Below are positions 10,298 to 20,845 of a stretch of 64,000 bases of DNA, piece by piece. Each line of letters starts with the position of its first letter. Position 1 is the first letter of the stretch. The notes beneath the pieces were generated by a model. The model was given only the letters and a program-made list of their open reading frames with translations, had not been told where the DNA came from and searched no databases. The DNA comes from Rhynchopus sp. YZ270_cl-10 (lineage: Eukaryota > Euglenozoa > Diplonemea > Diplonemida > Diplonemidae): the NCBI GenBank assembly GCA_964035575.1, contig OZ037866.1, positions 1,240,001 through 1,304,000 on the forward strand, given 5' to 3'. The position numbers and the translations under genes were made by a program.

Positions 10298-13200
10298 ATG
10301 GGCAGAATACACACCCTCGCTGCTGCGATGCTGAAGGTGGTACAGGTTGTGCTTTTTGCCTCGTTTGCGAATGCAGCATCGCCGTGCGACTCACTGTTAA
10401 CAGGGTCACGTGGGACAACACCAATGAACGTAGATAAACTGGTGTACGAAAAATTCTTCGTTCCTGTTTGCGAAGGGTACCAGAGTGCACTGGTGCGCCA
10501 CCCTGAGGTGAACATCACGATCACGACGCACAATGACCTTGTCGGCAGGGATGATCCCTTTGGCCTGAACAGTGGTGCCTACAAGCTGTGGCTTCACGCA
10601 CAGATGCTTCACTACAAGGAGACAGACATTGAGCTCATGTGGCTGGACGCACCCTGGATACAGAGCATCAAGGACTACCTCGAGCCCATCCCACTTCTGC
10701 CTGCAGAGAAGGCAGCCTTCTTCCCAAAGACTGTGCACGAGAACGATGCTGGCGACTTGGTCACAATCCCAATCAAGTCGAACTACCGTGTCAACTTCTA
10801 CAACCATGACCTCTTTGTGAAGTACAATGTTCAGTGGCCGAAGACGTGGGACGAGCTTGAGGCTGTGTGCCAAAAGGTTACTCAGGGTGAACGTGCATTG
10901 GGACGAGACTTCTGGTGTCTCGACTGGTGGGACATCGACACACAGAACCCAAACAGCTTTGCGTCCCTCATTTCAATGCTGTCAAGTGTTGATGGTGGTG
11001 GTGACCTGATCCTGCCTGGTGGCATTGTGAACGTGAACACCCCACAGCTGCGCAAGGCGTTGGTGATGATGAAGCACTGGCTCAACTCAGACGTGATGAC
11101 CCCCAGTGAGGCCTCACTTGCTGCCGCTTCTGGTCCCACCAGCTTTGACACACAAAACTTCCTCTTCCAACAAAGTTGGGTCGAGATGCTCGATGACTTC
11201 GAAGAGAGACAGAAACATGTGACCTTCAAAATGAAGATTGGAGGCAGTCTTGGTGGTGAGTACGGTGTGGACGGGACCTGGCACCTTGCGATCAACAAGG
11301 CGATGCGCCACAAGGACCTCGGTGTGAACCTTGTGAAGGAGCTGATCCCACACCTGTACAACGTGACGATGAACATCCCGAACTTCGTGCCTGCCTGGTC
11401 CGGCGTGCTGGACGACCCTGTGCGCAAGGCTGCGTGGTGTGCCAAGGTGCCGATGTACTGCGAGTCGTACGAGACCTACACAGACTACCACACGAAGATG
11501 TCGTACCGTCCCTCGAAGGGATGTGGTGCGCTGTACAACGAGTGTGTGCAGCTCATCGCACAGCATCTGATGAGTGGCTATGTGCACGGTGCCACAGACC
11601 TGGAGACTGCAGTGACAGACCTGGAGACGGGGCTTGCAAAGCTGCTTGGTGCTGTGAACGTGCATGAGGCCACTGCAGCATCGGAGAAGGCTGAAGGGAG
11701 CAGGATTGCGCTGATTGTTGTTGCCTCTGTGAGTGCTGTGCTGCTGGTGTTGATTGCAGTGTACGTGCGGACTGCGATGCTGAAGCTGCGCAAGGTTGGC
11801 TTCAAGATACCTGTGGCGGCCATGCTTGGGTTTGTGACGGCTGCGTCGCTTGTGGTGGTGACGGTGGTGGTGCTGACACAGATGGACGCCTCTGCACGCA
11901 GCATCTCGGAAGACCTGGCCCTGCGCCTGCGTGTCGCTTCCCTGCACTCTGTGCAGTCGACCCTGCACAGTGACGACCTGAACAACCCGCTCCTCAGCGA
12001 GACGCAGAAGCGCCGCACGGCACTCTCCCTCATGATGCACTGGGTATCGGAGCTCGAAGTGGAGCCGGGTTCGCTCATCTTCACGTTGACGTACGACCAG
12101 GTTGCTGCAGAGGTGCAGGTGCTGATGTCGACAGACAACTCTGTGCAGAAGGAGCACGTCTTCCTTCCTGTGCATGCACCTCCAAACGGTGCCGAAGTGA
12201 GCGAAGTGCTGCACGCCTTCCTGCAGGAGTTTGGCTGGAAGCTGACCCAGGGCCAGCACTTCGACCCAAAGCAACAGCACACCCTGAGTGCGGACGAGGA
12301 GTACTACGTGAACGTGAAGAGTGTGGACACCATGCCGTGGCACATTGTGTACATCGTGCCTGTGTCTGCGGTCATGGGCGAGGCGACGGACAGCCGGAAC
12401 GCAGCACGCAACTACGGGATTCTCGCCTCATTCATTGCCATTCTTGTTGTCACTGCCTTTGCAACGTTCATCACACGGCCCCTCATCGGAGTGTCGCACC
12501 ACATGGAGATGGCTCGTGTCATGCAGTTTGACGAACACTACGTGCCTGGGTCGTACCTGGCAGAGACACGTGCCCTGCAGGAGGGCTTCCGGTCCATGGC
12601 TGAGCTTCTGGTGGAGTACAAGAAGTACCTCCCTGGTGCGCTCTTTGAGGAGAAGGAGCAGGACATTGTGCGGAACTCACGACCGCCACCTGGCATCACG
12701 AGCGGGACAGCGACGGTGGTGTTCACAGACATCCGTTCCTCGACTTCGATCTGGGAGGCTGTGCCTCAGGGCATGTGTGAAGCACTGAAGATCCACAACA
12801 GAATCATCCGAGAAGCGATGGACGAGTTTGAAGGCTACGAAGTGAAGACAATCGGGGACGCGTTTATGGTTGCATTTGCGACGGTGCTTGACGGTGTGAA
12901 CTTCGGGTTGCGTGTGCACGAGGCTCTCCGCAATGCAACGTGGCCTGCAGAGTTGCTGCATTTCAGACTCTGTGCTGACACAGGCCCGCTCTGGGGTGGG
13001 CTGACTGTGCGCATCGGTGTGAACGCCGGCCCTGTGACTGTGGAGAAGAACACACTGACGGGTCGGACAGACTACTTCGGACACACCGTGAACGTGGCTT
13101 CTCGCCTTGAGAGCACGTGCAAGCCAGGTGCTGTTGGACTGCGTCATGAGGTGTGGCAGGAGGAGTGTTCTGGGGTGTGCAGTGCTACTGTGGGTGAGGT

Positions 13201-13924
13201 GCACAGGATTGAGCTGAAGGGTGTGTCTGGGAAGACACCCGTGTGCTGTGTGTGGCCTGCCTCGCTTGCTGGGCGTGTGACGAACCCACTGATAGAGCGT
13301 CGCCTGTCCACTGGCTCGGTCCACACAATTGCATCCTCTGTGGTGTCAAACACCTCAAGCATGAGCTGTATGTCTGCGAAGTCTTTACCGGGAAGTGTGT
13401 CGACGTCTGGGCGTCTGGCAACGGTCGGTATTGTGCAGGTAGCTGTCGGGGACGAAGCCCATGTTTCAGCAATGCGCACAATGTCAACACACTTGGTAAC
13501 GTTGAAGTCGTGTCTCGACCGCAGTGGTGGGCGTATGGTATCGCTCATCGGCAGTTTTGTGTGCATTGCGTGGAACCTGTCACATGCCGCCCCAGCACAC
13601 GTTGAGAACTCATTGCGCTTTGTGCAGTTTCTCTACGGCACGTCTGCGATACGTGTTGGTGGCCTTGTGACCGGCACAGTGCACCAAGGAGACGTGAGTG
13701 CGAAGACGTTGCGCTTCGTGACTGTGTTGGGAGACGCTGTGCAGAAGTGCTGGCGTCTGTGTGAAGAGGCGAAGAGGGAGGAGGTGTTCTTCCTGTACGA
13801 GCCACCTGTGGACACAGTACTGCCGCAGAACCTTGAGCGTGCGCTGACACCACATAGGACTGGTGTGTATGTGGTGCAGCAGAAGCGGGACAAGTCGCAG
13901 ATGGATTCAGTTGTCGACAACTAA
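10298..13924 (+). CDS. AC1: receptor adenylate cyclase with family 1 solute-binding-protein ectodomain (1208 aa)
   Basis: Makes cAMP from ATP at the cell surface. Signal peptide 1-26 (ends ANA). Residues 28-455 match bacterial family 1 (maltose-type) solute-binding proteins: DIELMWLDAPWI at 110-121, a strand at 155-175, PKTWDELEA at 181-189. TM1 about 471-492, TM2 504-527, a Cache-sized loop 528-705, TM3 706-726, a HAMP-like linker, then a class III cyclase domain. Catalytic residues are complete: metal-binding D811 and D854, adenine-selecting K850 and D925, transition-state N932 and R936. Residues about 1045-1175 form a second, degenerate cyclase-like fold. The ATG is two bases after TTGCTTCAG, a likely splice acceptor. 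Paralogues AC2 and AC3 are nearly identical except for the patch 205-229. Confidence 0.9.
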   Translation: MGRIHTLAAAMLKVVQVVLFASFANAASPCDSLLTGSRGTTPMNVDKLVYEKFFVPVCEGYQSALVRHPEVNITITTHNDLVGRDDPFGLNSGAYKLWLHAQMLHYKETDIELMWLDAPWIQSIKDYLEPIPLLPAEKAAFFPKTVHENDAGDLVTIPIKSNYRVNFYNHDLFVKYNVQWPKTWDELEAVCQKVTQGERALGRDFWCLDWWDIDTQNPNSFASLISMLSSVDGGGDLILPGGIVNVNTPQLRKALVMMKHWLNSDVMTPSEASLAAASGPTSFDTQNFLFQQSWVEMLDDFEERQKHVTFKMKIGGSLGGEYGVDGTWHLAINKAMRHKDLGVNLVKELIPHLYNVTMNIPNFVPAWSGVLDDPVRKAAWCAKVPMYCESYETYTDYHTKMSYRPSKGCGALYNECVQLIAQHLMSGYVHGATDLETAVTDLETGLAKLLGAVNVHEATAASEKAEGSRIALIVVASVSAVLLVLIAVYVRTAMLKLRKVGFKIPVAAMLGFVTAASLVVVTVVVLTQMDASARSISEDLALRLRVASLHSVQSTLHSDDLNNPLLSETQKRRTALSLMMHWVSELEVEPGSLIFTLTYDQVAAEVQVLMSTDNSVQKEHVFLPVHAPPNGAEVSEVLHAFLQEFGWKLTQGQHFDPKQQHTLSADEEYYVNVKSVDTMPWHIVYIVPVSAVMGEATDSRNAARNYGILASFIAILVVTAFATFITRPLIGVSHHMEMARVMQFDEHYVPGSYLAETRALQEGFRSMAELLVEYKKYLPGALFEEKEQDIVRNSRPPPGITSGTATVVFTDIRSSTSIWEAVPQGMCEALKIHNRIIREAMDEFEGYEVKTIGDAFMVAFATVLDGVNFGLRVHEALRNATWPAELLHFRLCADTGPLWGGLTVRIGVNAGPVTVEKNTLTGRTDYFGHTVNVASRLESTCKPGAVGLRHEVWQEECSGVCSATVGEVHRIELKGVSGKTPVCCVWPASLAGRVTNPLIERRLSTGSVHTIASSVVSNTSSMSCMSAKSLPGSVSTSGRLATVGIVQVAVGDEAHVSAMRTMSTHLVTLKSCLDRSGGRMVSLIGSFVCIAWNLSHAAPAHVENSLRFVQFLYGTSAIRVGGLVTGTVHQGDVSAKTLRFVTVLGDAVQKCWRLCEEAKREEVFFLYEPPVDTVLPQNLERALTPHRTGVYVVQQKRDKSQMDSVVDN

Positions 13925-13998
13925 ATGCTGTGATGTGAGCACTTCCGTGACCCACTGCATGCTCCCTCCATCCATCCCTGGGACTAGCCGAGTGATAG

Positions 13999-14031
13999 AT
14001 GCAGACGTGCGGACGTCTGGCACGTCTGCAT
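13999..14031. terminator. 12-bp hairpin in the AC1 3' flank
   Basis: ATGCAGACGTGC at 13999-14010 pairs perfectly with 14020-14031 across the loop GGACGTCTG. It lies 75 bp after the AC1 stop and may be a 3'-UTR structure. It is absent from the AC2 and AC3 flanks. Calling it a processing signal is a guess. Confidence 0.3.
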
Positions 14032-14301
14032 ATTTTCAGGAATACCATGCAGGCAGCTTGTCTGCAGTGTGTTTTTGCTAACCAAAAGAAAACCGACGCA
14101 GGAGCTTTTCTTGGAACTGTTTTATTCTCCCTACCCCAACACATTGTTTTTTTCGTTTTTGTTCACTTTCTTTTCTTCTCCCTCACACCTGTTTGCTGTG
14201 AATTCGTTTCCCTCCCTCCCTCCCTAATTTGTGTCTTTTATTTTCCAGTTTGTTCGAACCGTTGAATTGTAGGCCCTATGGTGGTCAGGTGGGCCCTTTT
14301 T

Positions 14302-14557
14302 GTTTCAGTGTGTTCCATGCGGAGGGTCCTTAGTTGGCCTAGTGAACCTGAATTACCCCTTGTTTCAGTGTGTTCATGCGAAGGGTCCGAGTTGGCCTAG
14401 TGAACCGCTTGTTTCAGTGTGTTCATGCGTAGGGTCCGAGTTGGCCTAGTGCACCCGAATTACCCCTTGTTTCAGTGCGGCCATGCAGAATGGACCTGAA
14501 TCACCCCTTGTTTTCAGTGTGTTCATGCGTAGGGTCCGAGTTGGCCTAGTGGACAGT
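14302..14557. repeat. Irregular tandem repeat, five units of 41-58 bp
   Basis: Units begin TTGTTTCAGTGTGTTCATGC and contain AGGGTCCGAGTTGGCCTAGT; some add GAATTACCCC. Starts are near 14302, 14360, 14408, 14466 and 14507. The block lies inside the AC1 3' flank and is absent from the corresponding AC2 flank. Confidence 0.85.
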
Positions 14558-14710
14558 TTTCTTGTACAGTGCAAACCCGTAAACGGTTTAGCTGGCCTTA
14601 GTGGACCGAACCAACCTTGTGTTTTCAATGCGCCAGTAGCGTGGCTTGTCTTGGTCTTGATTTATCTCTACTTTAGCAGCAAAAATCCTGCACTCCCTAG
14701 TCCCATCCTG

Positions 14711-14812
14711 GTCGCATACTGCGAGTTTTCCTGGATGCGCAGGAAAAATGACTGGGGAGTGTTGGTGGCTCCGTGACGCCACAGAGCCGGCACACTCGTT
14801 GAGTGCCTCACA
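14711..14812 (+). ncRNA. Conserved block with three consecutive stem-loops, copy 1 (candidate structured RNA)
   Basis: Hairpins: TTTTCCTG(14726-14733)/CAGGAAAA(14740-14747), loop GATGCG; GTGGC(14765-14769)/GCCAC(14778-14782); CACTC(14793-14797)/GAGTG(14801-14805), loop GTT. An essentially identical block stands at 42232-42332 in the AC2 3' flank, while DNA on both sides has diverged. The strand is assumed from the adjacent gene. It could be a snoRNA, a 3'-UTR structure or merely a converted patch. Confidence 0.35.
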
Positions 14813-15097
14813 AAACCTAAAATTTATTCCGCTTTGATTTTATTTATTGTCTTCACGCTATATTGTTGTTGTTGGGAAATAAAACTTTGGTACCTGGACA
14901 TTGTGTAGGGTAATTGTGTTTGAATACGGACAAACCAAGACAACGTGGTCACGTGGCATCTGTACTTTGTGGATCGTAGTCACCAATTTCAACACGCGCT
15001 CAGGTATCCAGCTCAGTCTTCAATAGCCCCTTGCTAGACACGTATATACCACGGTACGCAACCTCCAAAAAAATTTGACTCTTACTGGGGGGGGGCT

Positions 15098-15195
15098 AAT
15101 ACAAGAGGTACCTCTTCTATTAGGCGTAAGAATTTACGCCTAAAAAAATTTTTTTTTAGGTGGAAGTCTAATACAAGAGGTACCTCTTGTATTAG
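15098..15195. repeat. Palindromes of the TACCTCTTGTATTAG type
   Basis: A perfect 28-bp palindrome (CTAATACAAGAGGT and its complement) stands at 15168-15195, with a one-mismatch version at 15097-15124. Between them is the hairpin TAGGCGTAA/TTACGCCTA. Half-copies recur at 19795-19895 near the other end of the element. Confidence 0.8.
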
Positions 15196-15489
15196 CTTTT
15201 TTGGGTTTTTCTCTTTAATACCCATTTTCCTAGTACCCATTTTCGTTAATACCCATTTTCAAAAGTGGGTACTAACGAAAATAAAAAGTGGGTATTAAAG
15301 AAAAGAAAAAATGGGTATTATATACATAGCGCTCTAATTAGACTCCAACTAGATAATTAGAGTCGGCAGTTAGAGTATAATTAGAGTCTTTAAAACTCTA
15401 ACTGAACTCTAATACTCTAACTGGACTCTAATTAGACTCTAATTAGAGTCTTATAATAGGGTCAATAAGAGGGGCACATCAACCAATGC

Positions 15490-16190
15490 TATAGCCATAA
15501 ACCCAGGGAGCATAGCCAGTGCAAGAAATTCGATTTTGTAATCCAGAACGTCTGTTTTCTGCTTGCAGAGGACTAGATACAAGAAAATATTGTTTGTTCC
15601 CCCAGAAAACCAGTGCACAATTCACACTGGTCTTGTTGCCTTTTTAGCACAGGAATTTTGGCCCAGGGCATGATCACTTGAAGCATGGCACTTTAGTGTG
15701 CATGGGGTAGGGTGTTGTTTGTTATGAATTCTCTTTGTTATAACATCTAAGTCAATCGCGGGTGGTGGTTTAGCGCGAGGCTTGGATCTCTCCTGGGTTC
15801 ATAAGTAGTTATTTCTGCGGATGAAATGAACGTATACTCATAGATTTCCCGTCGACACAACCTTTGATACTGGGATTATCCCCTTCGACCCCTTAGTGGT
15901 AGTTAAACTCGATTGACATTTACATTCCTAGAGATGAAAGAACAAGACAACACTTCTGTACCCGCGCATCAAAATTGTGGAAAACTTTGCACCCCAAACA
16001 TCCTCAATAACGCCCGCCAAAAGGCGCCCCTTGTTACTGGGAGTTGGTTCTCATGTTTGTTACCTGCACAGCAGGAATTCCTCTGAGTCCAACGCACGTT
16101 TGGCCTGTCTGCGGCATTGCACCCGAAGGTGCACGAAGAGTTTTTGCGGTGTCGCATTCCCTCATGTGTGGGTCACTCACACTTGAGGGC
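15490..16190 (+). repeat. Internal repeat of the TA element, copy A
   Basis: About 700 bp shared with 17345-18065 in the same orientation, and in part with 18975-19175 inverted. Landmarks include AACCCAGGGAGCATAGC, ACCAGTGCACAATTCACAC and AAAACTTTGCACCCCAAAC. No frame is kept between copies, so it is not a gene. Confidence 0.8.
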
Positions 16191-16693
16191 ATGTGCCACT
16201 GCGGGTCCGGGTACCCATAGCTGAGAATAAGCCGGGTCCCGAGTCCCGGGTACTAGGTACAGTAGGACTTGGACTAGGCCCCCACCCTCCCGCGACCGGG
16301 TCCCCGACCCGCTTTCAGGCGGACCCACAGCGCCTTCACATAGTTGTGTCCCAGTCCGGCTGAGAATAACCGGGTCCCGGGTCCCCAAGTCTTATTCTCA
16401 GCTATGTGGGCACCTGGACACCTGGGTCCTACAGAGGAACCTTAGGGGAACCAGTTCCTTAAGGCGTTTGCACCTACAAGAAGCCTGTTGTTTTACTCTA
16501 ATTAGACTATAATTAGAGTGTAGTTAGAGTCTAATTATGCTCTAACTGCGCTCTAATTATAGTCTAATTGAAGAAAAGCGACTCTAATTATACTCTAACT
16601 GGACTCTAACTGACTTGACCCAAAATCCCAGACTCTAATTATACCCTAACACTCTAATTGGAGCGCTATGTATAGTATTATCGAAATTATTTT

Positions 16694-16910
16694 GGGTACT
16701 GGGTACTGGGTACTGGGTACTGGGTACTGGGTACTGGGTACTGGGTACTGGGTACTGGGTACTGGGTACTGGGTACTGGGTACTGGGTACTGGGTACTGG
16801 GTACTGGGTACTGGGTACTGGGTACTGGGTACTGGGTACTGGGTACTGGGTACTGGGTACTGGGTACTGGGTACTGGGTACTGGGTACTGGGTACTGGGT
16901 ACTGGGTACT
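16694..16910 (+). repeat. Satellite (GGGTACT)31
   Basis: Thirty-one perfect tandem copies of a 7-mer with GGG triplets on the + strand. It is preceded by ATTATCGAAATTATTTT, the near-complement of the sequence that follows the 8-mer array at 18533, so the two arrays are related and inverted in context. Confidence 0.95.
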
Positions 16911-17344
16911 GGGCACCCAGAGAAGGCACCTTGACAGCAGCGAAGGCGCAAGACAAGGTATGTAAATATGTTTACTGGTGAATATTCAACAACCTACATA
17001 CCCACCTTTTTACTCAAATGATTTCAATGTTCACTTTCACTCCACCTCTCACTCCCCATCGTCCCACCTCGTCATTCTCTCATTTGCAGTTACTATGATG
17101 CACTTATTTTTTTAAGAAGTCACCTTCTTTAATTTCCCCACCACTCACAACTTCACTTTTAAACAGGTATCGCGAGTGCAACATCGAGAACCAACTGCGC
17201 AGAACGAGCGAACATATTGGACATTTATATTGCGAACATATTGAACCTTCGCCGCTCTCCGACATTCAGGAACTCAAAATTCAAAGGGCGTTCACCGGCA
17301 TCAATCTCGGGAATATCTACGGTGAAAAGGGGGTGGGAACACTT

Positions 17345-18065
17345 TGTCAGTCACTGCTATAGCCATTAACCCAGGGAGCATAGCTAGTGCAAGAAATTCG
17401 ACTTTGGAAACCTTCCGGAAAGTCTGTCCTCTGCTCCCCGGAGGACTAGACACAAGAAAATATTGTTTGTTCCCCCAGAAAACCAGTGCACAATTCACAC
17501 TCCTTGTGGGTGGTCTTGTTGCCTTTTCGTCATAGTAATTTTGGCCCAGGCATGCTCTTGAAGCATGACAATTTAGTGTGTATGGGGCAGGGTGTTGTTT
17601 TGTTCTGAATTCTCTTTGTTATAACATCTAAGTCAATCGCGGGTGGTGGTTTGTGTAGCGTGAGGCACTCTTTTTAGCAAACTTCCTGCGGCTGCTAAAG
17701 TGTTATTTCTTCGGATTTAACAACGTACAGCGTAACATAGTGGTTTCGCCTGGTCGACACAACCTTTGATAGATATGGGATAACCAACCCCCTTCGACCC
17801 CTTGTGGGTTCACTGAACAAGCCCTAGTGGTAGTTAAACGCGATTGACATTTACATTCCTAGAGATGAAAGAACAAGACAACACTTCTGTACCCGCGCAT
17901 CAAAATTGTGGAAAACTTTGCACCCCAAACACCCTCAACAACGCCCGCCAAAAGGCGCCCCTTGTTGCTGGGAGTTGGTTCTCATGATACCTGCACAGCG
18001 GGCATTCCTCTGAGTCCAACGCACGTTTGGCCTGTCTGCGGCGTTGTACTTCAGGTGCACGAAGA
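17345..18065 (+). repeat. Internal repeat of the TA element, copy B
   Basis: Direct copy of 15490-16190, diverged by substitutions and small insertions. Confidence 0.8.
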
Positions 18066-18532
18066 CAGGGTCTGGTGGTAAATTTTGCGTAGTACTGCGA
18101 CGTGGTACTGCGCGGGTCTGGGAGCCTGGGTACCTGGGTACAGGATATTTGTTGTGAAAGACATCTTCCATCATGCATTGAGGAGGGTAAGACAGTGGTC
18201 GCAGTTTCTACTTGATAGCATTACAACATTTAACTTCTCCACGGGGGTCTTGGGCCGTTCATTCGGTTCTACCTTGACTACCGGAAGATATTCTTGAGGC
18301 CTTTTTGGTCTCTAGAATATCCGGTCTTCCCGAACGGAGGCACACTTTGTGTGTTACTACGACCTGGCAATTTCCAGCAGTAGGTTAAGTAATCTTTCTT
18401 GTAAATTGTTGGATCATTATCTCCTCAGTGCATGAATGCCCCACGTGACTGGACACTTTTGTGTTTGTCATGTGGAGCTGTGGTTGCTCTTTCACGACTT
18501 TTTTCCTGTTCCTGGGTACCTGGACCTGGACC

Positions 18533-18732
18533 TGGGTATCTGGGTATCTGGGTATCTGGGTATCTGGGTATCTGGGTATCTGGGTATCTGGGTATCTGGG
18601 TATCTGGGTATCTGGGTATCTGGGTATCTGGGTATCTGGGTATCTGGGTATCTGGGTATCTGGGTATCTGGGTATCTGGGTATCTGGGTATCTGGGTATC
18701 TGGGTATCTGGGTATCTGGGTATCTGGGTATC
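18533..18732 (+). repeat. Satellite (TGGGTATC)25
   Basis: Twenty-five perfect tandem copies of an 8-mer, bordered by degenerate TGGGTACC units and then inverted CAGTACCCAG units (18733-18772). G-rich on the + strand. Confidence 0.95.
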
Positions 18733-18828
18733 TGGGTACCTGGGTACCCAGTACCCAGTACCCAGGTACCCAAAATATTTTCGATAATACCCATTTTTTC
18801 TTTTCTTTAATACCTACCCCCCCCCGTG

Positions 18829-19500
18829 CATAAGTCTGCGTATAAGTCCGATTTTTGGGGGGGCTGAGGGCCTCCGGACTTATACACGGGGTTTCGGACT
18901 TATGCACGGGTATCGGACTTATACACCGGTTTTGTGCACCCAGGTACCCAGACCCACGCAGTGTCACGTGACCTCAGTGTGAATGACCCACACATGAGGG
19001 AATGTGACACCGCAAAATTTAACGACCGTTTTCAACGCCGCAGGCAGGCAAAACAGCGTTTGACTCAGAGGAACGCCTGCTGTGCAGGTATCAAACATGA
19101 GAACCAACTCCCAGCAACAAGGGGCACCTTTTGGCTGTTGAGACTGTTTGGGGTGCAAAGTTTTCTACAATGTTGCAGTAATAGGTTCACATCTTTGAGA
19201 ATTGTGAGGATGATGTTTTGACATGAGAAGCGCGAAGATGATCCCTGGTGAACACACCGCCAATAAAAATAAAATTGCGCTCGCTTCGCTCGCGGAAAAA
19301 CACCCCAAAAATTGTCCCCCGCTCGCTTCGCGAGCGGGAAAACGCCCCAAAAAAAAATCTCCCCACCACCAGTACACAGAACCGGTGTATAAGTCGGCCT
19401 GTGCATAAGTCCGATCCTGAGCCCAAATCTGCCCGGACTTATACACGGGTCATCGGACTTATGCACGGGTAATGGGGGTCGGACTTATGCACGGGGGAGG
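18829..19500. repeat. Scattered CGGACTTATACACGGG motifs and inverted internal repeat copy C
   Basis: The 16-bp motif CGGACTTAT(A/G)CACGGG occurs several times at 18889-18925 and 19430-19495, some copies partial. Positions 18975-19175 are the reverse complement of part of copy A. CGCTCGCTTCGCGAGCG palindromes lie near 19280-19340. Confidence 0.7.
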
Positions 19501-19904
19501 GTAGGTACCCACTTTTTATTTTCGTTAGTACCCACTTTTGAAAAATGGGTATTAACGAAAATGGGTACTAGGAAAATGGGTACCACCGGATTTAACCCAG
19601 CTTTTTTTTCCTAGATTTTTGCTAATTTTTTTTCTGGATTTTTACTCTCGCCAACCAGTAACACGGGAAAATTTTCAACTTTTTGATCGTACCTGGCCGC
19701 AATTGAAAGATTTTGAGCAAACCTTTCATTTGACACCATCGATTTATTTTTTTTTGAAAAAAAGTGATCAAGTCAAATAAAGGAAAGAATAAAGTACCTC
19801 TTGTATTAGCCGGTAAAAAATCGCGAAAATCCCGATTTCAAAGTACCTCTTGTATTAGGCATACCTCTTGTATTAGCAGTACCTCTTGTATTAGCCCCCC
19901 CCAG

Positions 19905-20845
19905 TAAAATTGCACTGTTAGTTTCCGTAAATTTTTCTTCAGTATTTTGCTAAAACGAAAGTTTGGCGAAGACACGGTACACGTTTCAAAAAATTGAGCT
20001 TAAATTGTACGTTGTGGCAATACCTGCAGCCCTGCAGAGCACTGATCCGGCAAAATTGGCATGAAAGAAATAAAACTCCCGGCACGAAGTATGTTCAAAT
20101 AGGATTCGCGTTCCCCGACCCAGCAAAGAAGAAGCACCGCTCCCGGTGTAGAGGTAACTTCGTTACACCGGATTTTAAAAAAAGGGGCGAAGGTCACTTT
20201 CTATGGCACTTTTCGAAGGGCACTTCGAAGTGCCCTTCAGCTACTTTTCCTTTTTATGTGTTGACCCTCTCAAATGCTTTCGATTCTGTGAACTGAAAGT
20301 ATATGAATCTAACTTTTTATGTTTTCCCCCACTCCCGCAAACAATAAATACAAAGCAATGACGACAAAAAGGGAGAAGTTGTGCTGAAACGCACACACCT
20401 CGACCTGTCGGTGAAATGTGGCTCTACTCCAACCCGCCCCAGATTACAAAATAGAAAAAGAACGGGAGTAGGGTACGGTGTTAAATTTCCTTTTATTTAG
20501 CTTTTAGTTTTTAGTCAGCCCATTTAAAATGCTGATGTGTGCAGCGAACGTATCAACAGACTGTCCTGATGGCAGCTGCTCTAACCCAACAAATTAAAAA
20601 TACCCAAATAACTGCTCCGCGTTTCTTTTTTCTGTGAGGAGAATGAGAGCTTTTTTAAAAAAACTTGGTCCTGGGCTGGACCTTACGTTCCTCCAGAAAC
20701 TCTATGAAGGTGTTGACCGCTCGAACCGATGTCTCCTACCTGAGAGATTACAAAACAGGAGGCGAGGAGGGGTATGCGGGGCGTTTTTGTGCCTTCAGGG
20801 TCTTTTTGTTTTTCAGCAACCCTGCCTCTCCTATCATACATATTA
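19905..20845. other. Repeat-derived intergenic region
   Basis: The first 90 bp continue the hAT-like repeat interrupted by the TA element. A short motif with AATTAAAAATACCCAAA at 20590 recurs at 44235. No gene supported. Confidence 0.5.

Larger units (their letters stand above)
15085..19904. mobile_element. 4.8-kb non-coding inverted-repeat element with TA target duplication
   Basis: The left end CTGGGGGGGGGCTAATAC and the right end are inverted repeats, flanked by TA at 15083-15084 and 19905-19906. Inner inverted repeats match over about 80 bp (15220-15300 against 19500-19585, the TAGTACCCATTTTCGTTAAT block). The DNA to both sides matches contiguous sequence in the hAT element near 9059-9225, where the corresponding site is unoccupied and contains a single TA. 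TA duplication suggests Tc1/mariner or a related type, but no transposase frame exists. Inside are palindromes, TCTAATTAGAGT-rich stretches, two G-rich satellites and three copies of an internal repeat. Confidence 0.75.

Noticed and set aside
11114-12343. 409-codon frame antisense to AC1 (and equivalents in AC2 and AC3)
   Set aside because: Histidine-rich translation mirrors the GTG-rich codon use of the sense gene; no domain or conserved motif of its own.
14302-14557. CRISPR-like array
   Set aside because: Units of 41-58 bp are contiguous with no unique spacers, in a eukaryotic genome.
16635-16956. Long frames encoding YPVPSTQ or GTGYWVL repeats
   Set aside because: They are the 7-mer satellite read in several frames; a stop-free tandem repeat, not a gene.
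18425-18967. 180-codon frame encoding PDTQIPRY repeats
   Set aside because: It is the 8-mer satellite read through; all frames are open, so there is no coding signal.
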